A stretch of DNA of 11,806 nucleotides. Source: CAZXBB01 sp964638815 (GTDB lineage: Bacteria; Planctomycetota; Phycisphaerae; Phycisphaerales; SM1A02). Under the pieces are notes generated by a model that worked only from the letters and a program-made list of their open reading frames with translations, did no database searches and was not told the origin of the DNA. Every line of letters starts with the position of its first letter. Position 1 is the first letter of the stretch. Position numbers and translations under genes: made by a program. Shown here one piece after another: positions 4,896 through 10,456 of this stretch. The stretch spans positions 1-11,806 of the forward strand of contig CAZXBB010000433.1 in assembly GCA_964638815.1 (NCBI GenBank). Reading direction: 5' to 3'.

Positions 4896-6347
4896 ATGGA
4901 CGGATCCGACCATTCCCGGGGCCGGAACGACGGATTGTTCACCGCCGTGCTGGTGACGCTGCTGGCCCTCGCGGGCTGCCGGTCGGCCCCGATCACGGTG
5001 GCCGACCCGATCGCGGCCCTCGAGTCCACCGAGGAGCCGATGCGGGTCCACCTGGCCGCGATGTCCACCCTGGACGCGGATCCCGCCGACGCGGATTACC
5101 TCAAGACGCTCCACCGCCTGGTGTGGCGCCCGGGCTACGTTCCGGCGGTGCGGGAGGCCGCCGTCGAGCGTCTCGCCCGGTCGGACCTCGACGGGCTGAA
5201 GCGCACGCTCCGGCAGCGGCTTCCGCAGATGACCGCCTGGGCCGGGCTCACCCGCCTCTGCGAGATCATCGCCGCGGAAGGCTGGACCGATCTCACGCCG
5301 GCGCTCGTCAGCAGCTGGGCGCGCCCGAATCCGCTCGTGCCCGAGGAGACGGACCGCCCCGAGTACAAGGCCCTCGCGACCATGCTCGGTCCGGACCGGA
5401 TCGCGGACGCCGTCTTCGCGCTCATGCTCAAGTCCGATCGGCCGTCCGAGCAGGGGCTGCGTTCGCGGTGCTGGAACCTCGTGCACCGCATCGGCGGCCG
5501 CGACCGGCTTGCCGCGCTGCTCGATGGCGCCGCGGCGCCGCACGACGATGGATTCCTCGCCGACATGCAGGCGGCGTACCGCGCGTTCGGGATCATCCCC
5601 GTGACCCGCGAGGAGGTGCTCTGGATCCGCAAGCTCCGGTCTCCGGAGCACCGCGGCTTCTGGGACGAGGCGGTGGCGGCGACCGCCGGGCTCACGCCGG
5701 TCCGCCGGGCGACGCTCGAGGTCCGCGATGTGCCGGTCGTCGTCGCCGCGGCGCGGCACGACCCCGCGCTGCTCACCGCGGACACGGCCGCGATGCAGGA
5801 CTCGCTCGAGGCGACGCTGCGTGGCCAGCGACACTTCTCTCACGGCTCGAACTTCGACAGCTACAGCGCGGCGCAGCCCGAGCGTCTGCACGAGTGGCGC
5901 GGGAAGCTGACGTGGGGCGACCTGGCCGCGATGAGCATGGCGCTGCGGGCGATGGCGGTGCCGCAGGTGGTTGACCACCTGCTCGACTTCGCGGCGCGCG
6001 ACCGGGCGGATCGCTCGACCGAGTACGGCGGCGTGATCGCGCTCGATGAGCGCGGCCGCTTCGAGGTGCTCGAGTTCCCGCCGCGGATCCGCGACCACGA
6101 CGAGAAGTTCAACGCGTCGCAGGCGATGCTGGACGCGGCGTACACGGCGCTCTTCCATTTCCACTTCCACGTCCAGCGCGAACGCAACCAGGCCTTCGCG
6201 GGACCGGGATTCGGCGACGTCAACTACGCGGACAACACGCGGGCGAACTGCCTGGTGATGACGTCGGTGGGCGAGGGGCGACTCAACGTCGACTACTACC
6301 GGCACGATCGCGTGCTGATCGACATGGGTGTCGTCGGGACCCGGTGA
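4896..6347 (+). CDS. Lipoprotein of unknown function with possible JAB/MPN-like C-terminal domain
   Basis: The 483-residue protein starts with a short polar N-terminus, a hydrophobic stretch (14-26) and the lipobox LAGC with C28, so it is probably a lipid-anchored envelope protein. Residues 35-270 look all-helical with repeated Leu/Ala/Arg patterns, as in helical-repeat proteins. The C-terminal 110 residues are different: TEYGGVIALDERGRFEVLEF (375-394), a triple HFHFH (421-425), GPGFGD (436-441), NCLVMTSV and LNVDYYRHDRVLIDMG. Glu, then HxH, then Asp in this order recalls JAMM metalloproteases, but the usual Ser is Gly and the His-Asp spacing is longer. I do not recognise a named family. It is first in an operon with the M48 protease. 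Confidence 0.75.
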   Translation: MDGSDHSRGRNDGLFTAVLVTLLALAGCRSAPITVADPIAALESTEEPMRVHLAAMSTLDADPADADYLKTLHRLVWRPGYVPAVREAAVERLARSDLDGLKRTLRQRLPQMTAWAGLTRLCEIIAAEGWTDLTPALVSSWARPNPLVPEETDRPEYKALATMLGPDRIADAVFALMLKSDRPSEQGLRSRCWNLVHRIGGRDRLAALLDGAAAPHDDGFLADMQAAYRAFGIIPVTREEVLWIRKLRSPEHRGFWDEAVAATAGLTPVRRATLEVRDVPVVVAAARHDPALLTADTAAMQDSLEATLRGQRHFSHGSNFDSYSAAQPERLHEWRGKLTWGDLAAMSMALRAMAVPQVVDHLLDFAARDRADRSTEYGGVIALDERGRFEVLEFPPRIRDHDEKFNASQAMLDAAYTALFHFHFHVQRERNQAFAGPGFGDVNYADNTRANCLVMTSVGEGRLNVDYYRHDRVLIDMGVVGTR

Positions 6348-6369
6348 ACGCCGACTACGATGGACGCGG

Positions 6370-8184
6370 ATGATGTCCCTGTTCCCCATCCTCCTCGTCG
6401 CCGTCGTGCTCCTCGCCGATCGCGGCATCGCCCTCGATCCCGGGGCGGCGACGGCGGTGGGCGGCGGCCGCGTGGTGTGGGCGCCGCTGGCCGCCATCGC
6501 TCCGGTCGTGATGGTCCTTGCCGTCACCGCGCTCATCGTGCGCGGCTGCAAGCGTCGGCTGGCCCGGGGCCGCGGCGCCGGCACGATCGCGCTCCTCGAT
6601 CGGACGCTCGTCGCGGGGCGGTTCGTCCTCGTCGCCGCGCACGCGGTCGCGGTGCTCGGGCTGGGCTGGCTGGCGACGGTGCGCGGCGCGGTCGGGAACC
6701 CGATATTGCTGGACGAGCTGATCGCCATCCTGCCGCCGGTAGCCGGCGTCATCGGTCTGTGGTGGATCCACTACCCCATCGAGCGGCGTCTGCGCGAAGC
6801 CCTGCTCGTGCGTCACCTTGACGCCGGGCGGCCGATCCACCCCATGCTCGGACGGGGGGCGTACGTGCTCCAGCAGGCCCGCGCGCAGCTCCTGCTCCTG
6901 CTCGTCCCCGTGATCGCGATCCTGGGCCTCGCCGAATGCGTGGGGCGCGTCGCCGACTGGTCCGGACGCGACATTCCGGCGTGGCTCGTCGAGACGGCGA
7001 CCACCGGATCGGCGCTGCTCGTGCTGCTCGTCTCGCCGCTCATCGCGAGGATGGTGCTCAGCCTCGAGTCGCTGGCGCCCGGGCCCGTGCGAGACGAGCT
7101 TCGGGAGATCTGCGATCGCCACGACATCCGCGTGCGCGACTTCCTGCTCTGGAACACGGGCGGGACGATGATCAACGCGGCCGTGATGGGCTTCGTCGGA
7201 TCGCTGCGGTTCGTCATCCTGACCGACGGCCTCATCGAATCGATGCCGCGCGACCAGGTGCGCGCGGTCATGGCCCACGAGATCGGCCACGTGAAACGCC
7301 ACCACATGCCGTGGCTGCTCATCTCGCTCCTGGCCCTCCTCCTGCTGGCGAGCCTGGTCGTGAGCGTGCCGATCTGCGCGATCGACCTGGCCACCGACTG
7401 GCTGGAGGGGTCCGCGGTCTGGGTGGACGGCGTCGCCACCGCGATCGCGGGCGGGTCGGCGCTCGTGTGCTTCGGCTGGATCTCACGTCGCTACGAGCGA
7501 CAGGCCGATACGTTCGCGGTGCAGCACCTGAGCGGGCTCGGGCGGAGGGCGGTTGCGGTCAGGGAAGCGGAGGCCGAGATGGACACGGACCCGGACATGG
7601 ACACGCCCGCGCCCGCGCCCGCGCACACGCACACAGCCGCGCCCGCGCACGCGCCCGCGCACACGCCCGCGCACACGCCCGCGCACACGCCCGCGCCCGC
7701 GCCCGCGCACACGGCCACGGCCGCGCACCCGGCCCCGCACACAAACGCGGCCGCGTACCCGCACCCACCCGCGCACACGGCCGCACCCGCGCACCCCCCC
7801 GCGCACCCGGCCCAGGCCACCGCAAACGCCGACCTCCGCGTCACGCCGCAGGCCGTCGCCGCGATGCGGGACGCGCTCGGCACCGTCGCGAGGCTGAACA
7901 CCGTGGATCCGCGCCGGCCGAGCTGGCGGCACGGCTCGATCGTGTGGCGGCAGGACTACCTCGCGACGACCGTCGGGCAGCCGGTGCACGCGCTGCCGAT
8001 CGACCGCCTCGTACGCCGCGCGAAGGCCGCCGTGCTCGCGACGCTCGTGCTCGCGGGAAGCGCGACGTTCCTCATCGCGTGGATCGAGCAGCCGGGCGGC
8101 GTGGCTGCGGGGACCGCGCGCGGTGCGGTCGATCCGTTCCGCTATGACCCTCCGGCGGCCGTGGTGCCGGGGGAGTCGCCGTGA
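6370..8184 (+). CDS. M48 family membrane zinc metalloprotease with His-rich insert
   Basis: The 604-residue protein has about nine hydrophobic segments: near 4-18, 38-57, 83-102, 116-133, 172-189, 213-232, 314-335, 352-371 and 553-572. The protease core has VMAHEIGHVKRHH with HEIGH at 303-307 (zinc ligands H303 and H307, catalytic E304) and YERQAD with E376 as third ligand, as in HtpX/Ste24-like M48 enzymes that cleave membrane proteins. After that ligand comes a low-complexity insert (about 404-485) of Pro/Ala/His/Thr, and then the family resumes with RLNTVDPRRPSWRHGSI. Start: ATGATG at 6370, 22 bases after the lipoprotein stop, leading directly into the first membrane segment. A GTG at 6328 would overlap that gene. 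The stop overlaps the dapF GTG by four bases. Confidence 0.88.
   Translation: MMSLFPILLVAVVLLADRGIALDPGAATAVGGGRVVWAPLAAIAPVVMVLAVTALIVRGCKRRLARGRGAGTIALLDRTLVAGRFVLVAAHAVAVLGLGWLATVRGAVGNPILLDELIAILPPVAGVIGLWWIHYPIERRLREALLVRHLDAGRPIHPMLGRGAYVLQQARAQLLLLLVPVIAILGLAECVGRVADWSGRDIPAWLVETATTGSALLVLLVSPLIARMVLSLESLAPGPVRDELREICDRHDIRVRDFLLWNTGGTMINAAVMGFVGSLRFVILTDGLIESMPRDQVRAVMAHEIGHVKRHHMPWLLISLLALLLLASLVVSVPICAIDLATDWLEGSAVWVDGVATAIAGGSALVCFGWISRRYERQADTFAVQHLSGLGRRAVAVREAEAEMDTDPDMDTPAPAPAHTHTAAPAHAPAHTPAHTPAHTPAPAPAHTATAAHPAPHTNAAAYPHPPAHTAAPAHPPAHPAQATANADLRVTPQAVAAMRDALGTVARLNTVDPRRPSWRHGSIVWRQDYLATTVGQPVHALPIDRLVRRAKAAVLATLVLAGSATFLIAWIEQPGGVAAGTARGAVDPFRYDPPAAVVPGESP
7579..7821 (+). 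repeat. Low-complexity Ala/Pro/His/Thr-coding repeat inside the M48 gene
   Basis: The stretch starts with Asp/Met/Thr codons and becomes GCGCAC, ACGCCC and CCCGCG units. Three perfect 12-base copies of GCGCACACGCCC lie at 7657-7692 and encode Ala-His-Thr-Pro. About 13 histidines and no Lys or Arg are encoded in roughly 80 residues. The unit type is the same as the 1-200 repeat read on its minus strand. It sits between conserved M48 segments and keeps the frame. Confidence 0.85.
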
Positions 8185-9113
8185 CCTCCCCCGCGACGAA
8201 GCGACCGACCGCCCGGCCGCCGCACGCGGGGGACGCGCGGGCGACGATCCCGTTCACGAAGATGCACGGGATCGGGAACGACTACCTCTTCGTCGACTGC
8301 TTCACGCTCGCGCGCCCGATCGACGATCCGCAGACGCTCGCCCGGGCCATGTCGGATCCTCACCTCGGCGTCGGCGCGGACGGGCTGATCCTCGTCCTCC
8401 CGCCGGGCGACGCCGCCCGCGCCGACGTTCGCATGCGCATGTTCAACCGCGACGGGTCGGAGGCGGAGATGTGCGGCAACGGCATCCGCTGCGTGTGCAA
8501 GTTCGCCTACGAGCGCGGGCTCGCGGCGACGCGACCGATGCGGATCGAGACGGGGGCGGGCGTGCGGTGCGTCGATTACGACGTGGACGGCGACGGTGTG
8601 GTGCGCGCCGTCAGCGTGGACATGGGCGCGCCGTCACTCGACCCCGCCGACCTGCCGGCGGACCCGGCGCGCCTGCGCGGCGCGGGGCCGACGTACGCCA
8701 TCGACGCGGGCGGCGCGACGCTCGAGGTCGTGCTCGTCTCGATGGGCAACCCGCACGCGGTCGTGTTCGTGCCCGCCGTCGCCGCCGTCCCGCTGGCGAC
8801 GCTTGGGCCGGCGTGCGAACGTCATCCAGCGTTTCCGCGTCGCATCAACACGCACTTCGTCGAGGTGCACGACGCGGCCGAGGTGACGATGCGAACGTGG
8901 GAGCGCGGCAGCGGCGCGACCCTCGCGTGCGGCACCGGCGCTGCGGCGGTGTGCGTGGCGGGTGTCGTGACGGGGCGGACGGGGCGGCGACTGCTCGCGC
9001 ACCTGCCCGGGGGCGACCTGCGTCTCGAGTGGCACGAGGAGACGGGCCGCGTCACGAAGACGGGGCCCGCGGCGGAGGTGTTTCGCGGGGAGTGGCCGGA
9101 CGCGCCCGGTTGA
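8181..9113 (+). CDS. dapF: Diaminopimelate epimerase
   Basis: The enzyme converts LL- to meso-diaminopimelate for lysine and peptidoglycan synthesis in the cytoplasm. The 310-residue product has FTKMHGIGNDY at 25-35, MFNRDGSEAEMCGNGIRC at 87-104 with catalytic C98, MGNPHAVVFV near 188-197, and ERGSGATLACGTGA at 241-254 with the second catalytic C250. Both active cysteines are present, so it should be functional. It starts with GTG at 8181, overlapping the M48 stop codon in GTGA, which points to translational coupling. This start gives about 24 residues before the domain, longer than usual; a later start cannot be excluded. It is last in the lipoprotein-M48-dapF operon and converges on the next gene with 9 bases between stops. 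Confidence 0.95.
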   Translation: MTSPATKRPTARPPHAGDARATIPFTKMHGIGNDYLFVDCFTLARPIDDPQTLARAMSDPHLGVGADGLILVLPPGDAARADVRMRMFNRDGSEAEMCGNGIRCVCKFAYERGLAATRPMRIETGAGVRCVDYDVDGDGVVRAVSVDMGAPSLDPADLPADPARLRGAGPTYAIDAGGATLEVVLVSMGNPHAVVFVPAVAAVPLATLGPACERHPAFPRRINTHFVEVHDAAEVTMRTWERGSGATLACGTGAAAVCVAGVVTGRTGRRLLAHLPGGDLRLEWHEETGRVTKTGPAAEVFRGEWPDAPG

Positions 9114-9122
9114 GGACACCCG

Positions 9123-9698
9123 TCACGCCTCTTCCAGGGCGTCCGCCGCGTCCCGCAGGATGAACGCGCTCAACGGATCCGGCCGGCCGCTCATCGCCAT
9201 GCAGTTGTGGAGGAGCGTCTCGGCGTAGTGCGTGCACTCGGGCGTGCCGGCCTGCACGAAGACGTGGATCGCCCACGGCCGGTTGGTCGCGTTGTCGGGC
9301 TGCGTGTTCGCGACGTGCCAGTCGCGCGCGTCTTCGATACGTTCGCGCCAGTCCGCGCGGTCGCGGCGGCGGGCCAGCCACCAGAGCGCGTGCACCGCCG
9401 AGAGCTCCGCGTCGGTCCAGACCTCGATCGCGCTGTACAGGTCGCGTTCAAGGAGGGGCCCGGCGCCGGCCGTTCGTCCCACGATCGCGTCCACGTCCAC
9501 GCGATCGTCGACACGCGCCCACCACAGCCCGATCTCGCCCGGGGCGTCGGGCGCGGGCGGCAGCGCGACCTCCGCGAGGCCGAGCGCCATGCGGAACGGG
9601 GCCTCGAGCGCGCCGACCCCGAGCGGCGCCGAGGCGTCTGCCCGGGCGCCCGCGCGGCGCAGGTGATCGGCCCATTGGGTGGTGGAGAAGCGGGTCAC
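9123..9698 (-). CDS. Conserved-looking protein of unknown function, Trp-rich
   Basis: The 191-residue soluble protein has no signal peptide or membrane segment. It has nine tryptophans, including LWWAR near 58-62 and LWWLARR near 105-111, and a region HVANTQPDNATNRPWAIHVF followed by HYAETLLHNC toward the C-terminus. Frame quality and codon use match the neighbours, so it looks like a real gene, but I recognise no family. The GTG at 9698 starts TRFSTTQW; a GGAAGG about 12 bases upstream may be the ribosome site. It is convergent with dapF and divergent from the zinc-ribbon gene. The PDNATNRPW and ETLLHNC segments would be the ones to test in homologues. Confidence 0.7.
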   Translation of the reverse strand: MTRFSTTQWADHLRRAGARADASAPLGVGALEAPFRMALGLAEVALPPAPDAPGEIGLWWARVDDRVDVDAIVGRTAGAGPLLERDLYSAIEVWTDAELSAVHALWWLARRRDRADWRERIEDARDWHVANTQPDNATNRPWAIHVFVQAGTPECTHYAETLLHNCMAMSGRPDPLSAFILRDAADALEEA

Positions 9699-9731
9699 TT
9701 GTGGGCAACCTTCCGCAACGCGGCGATGACA

Positions 9732-9765
9732 TGGGGCTCATTGGGGGTCATTGGGGGTCATGGCG
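9732..9765 (+). promoter_or_regulatory. Second TGGGG array at 10-bp phase (MraZ-box-like)
   Basis: TGGGG starts at 9732, 9742 and 9752, exactly 10 bases apart, followed by TGGCG at 9761. The second and third units are perfect 10-base copies (TGGGGGTCAT), and the first differs slightly. This is the TGGGN-N5-TGGGN-N5-TGGGN layout described for E. coli MraZ, on the same strand and at a similar distance upstream (74-98 bases) of the small zinc-ribbon gene. It may instead be a chance 10-base tandem repeat. Confidence 0.5.
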
Positions 9766-9791
9766 GTCGCGGCGATTACGTCAAATTTTTG

Positions 9792-9820
9792 TTGCGCATC
9801 GTGAGCAGGGCTGGTAGCTT
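9792..9820 (+). promoter_or_regulatory. Putative promoter of the zinc-ribbon gene (TTGCGC, 17, TAGCTT)
   Basis: TTGCGC at 9792-9797 and TAGCTT at 9815-9820 are 17 bases apart, the ideal sigma-70 spacing, in the only A/T-rich patch of this intergenic region. The -10 ends 9 bases before the ATG at 9830, so the transcript would begin almost at the start codon. A GGGGCGG between them could act as a weak ribosome site if transcription starts earlier. Confidence 0.4.
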
Positions 9821-9829
9821 GGGGCGGTC

Positions 9830-10171
9830 ATGGTTGAGCATACCAAGACCCGTCGTGACCTCTTCGTGCGACGCTGCCTCGCATGCGGATACGACGGGGT
9901 GCTGCTTCAGGGCGGTGACCCGGGGGGCGTGGGGGGCGCGGGGGGCGCGGAGGTCGCAGAATGCTGCGAACTTTGCGGCTGCGATTTCATCCTCCGGCCG
10001 CCGCGCAGCTACGCCGAAATGGAAGGTCTCGACGAACGTCCGATAAGCACCGAGACGCTGATCGCCGGCGGCGGCCATCGGCAGGCGCTCGAGCGATGGC
10101 TCACGTTCGCGGTGCTGGTGCTGGTCGGGCTCGGCCTGCTGATGTATCTCGGTCGCGCCGCGTTGCCGTGA
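9830..10171 (+). CDS. Small zinc-ribbon protein with C-terminal membrane anchor
   Basis: The 113-residue protein has a cysteine pair CLAC at 16-19, a Gly-rich linker (29-40), a second group CCELCGC with C45, C46, C49 and C51, and a single hydrophobic segment at about 91-107 near the C-terminus. Two CxxC knuckles suggest a zinc ribbon on the cytoplasmic side, attached to the membrane by a tail anchor. No named family is recognised. The linker is coded by three 9-base G-rich repeats, and the last codons lie in a duplicated 27-base segment. The ATG at 9830 is preceded by a promoter-like pair and, further up, by the TGGGG array. It is monocistronic, with a hairpin 45 bases after the stop. Confidence 0.75.
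   Translation: MVEHTKTRRDLFVRRCLACGYDGVLLQGGDPGGVGGAGGAEVAECCELCGCDFILRPPRSYAEMEGLDERPISTETLIAGGGHRQALERWLTFAVLVLVGLGLLMYLGRAALP
9922..9948 (+). repeat. Three 9-base G-rich repeats (GGGGGGCGY) in the zinc-ribbon gene
   Basis: Runs of six G start at 9922, 9931 and 9940, each followed by CGT or CGC. They keep frame and encode Gly-Gly-Val/Ala units of the linker between the cysteine pairs. The runs could support a G-quadruplex in the coding strand or message. Confidence 0.8.
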
Positions 10172-10212
10172 CGACGGTGTTGGCGCGCGCCGCGTTACCG
10201 TGACGACGGTGT
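10154..10212 (+). repeat. 27-base direct duplication across the zinc-ribbon stop codon
   Basis: The segment at 10154-10180, which holds the codons for Arg-Ala-Ala-Leu-Pro and the stop, is repeated at 10186-10212 with one mismatch (G to A) and a 32-base period. The second copy is outside the gene. It looks like a recent tandem duplication. Confidence 0.85.
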
Positions 10213-10215
10213 GCC

Positions 10216-10241
10216 CCGGTCCTGTGCTCTGACAGGGCCGG
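10216..10241 (+). terminator. Hairpin downstream of the zinc-ribbon gene, possible terminator
   Basis: CCGGTCCTGT at 10216-10225 pairs with ACAGGGCCGG at 10232-10241 (ten pairs including one G-U in RNA; loop GCTCTG). There is no T-run after it, so intrinsic termination is uncertain. Confidence 0.4.
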
Positions 10242-10351
10242 CTGGGTCAACCAGGTGGGTCAACCAGCTGGGTCAACCAGGTGGTTCAACCAGGTGTTTC
10301 AACCAGGTGGTTCAACCAGGTGGTTCAACCAGGTGGTTCAACCAGGTGACT
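10241..10351. repeat. Tandem array of eight 13-base units, CAACCAGGTGGTT
   Basis: CAACCA occurs at 10248, 10261, 10274, 10287, 10300, 10313, 10326 and 10339, always 13 bases apart, with a half unit before. Copies 3, 5, 6 and 7 are identical; copies 1 and 2 have GGGT ends, 4 has GTTT and 8 has GACT. Each unit holds the inverted pair AACCA-GG-TGGTT, and neighbouring units also form TGGTT-C-AACCA, so the array can fold on itself anywhere along its length. It ends about 105 bases before the M20 start. It could be an iteron-like protein-binding array or slippage-generated simple sequence. Confidence 0.9.
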
Positions 10352-10444
10352 CACCCATGCAACGAACGTGTCGAGTCTTCGCACGCCGCCCGGCCCCTGC
10401 CGAGCCGGAACCCGGGGCACACTGAAGATGTGCCGGCGGCGGCG

Positions 10445-10450
10445 TACGAT
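10445..10450 (+). promoter_or_regulatory. Putative -10 hexamer (TACGAT) 6 bases before the M20 peptidase ATG
   Basis: TACGAT fits TANNNT and ends 6 bases before the ATG. CTGAAG at 10423-10428, 16 bases further up, is a weak -35 candidate. No ribosome site lies between, consistent with a leaderless message. Confidence 0.35.
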
Positions 10451-10456
10451 TCACGC

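Noticed and set aside
4887..6752. Long minus-strand open frame (about 620 codons) opposite the lipoprotein and M48 genes
   Set aside because: Arg/His/Val-rich composition typical of the antisense of a GC-rich gene. It crosses a gene boundary, and the plus strand carries clear protein features.
10281..10345. tRNA T-arm (GGTTCAACC)
   Set aside because: The motif recurs every 13 bases in the tandem array, with no acceptor, D or anticodon arms at the right distances.
10248..10351. CRISPR array
   Set aside because: Units are 13 bases with no spacers and no cas genes nearby.
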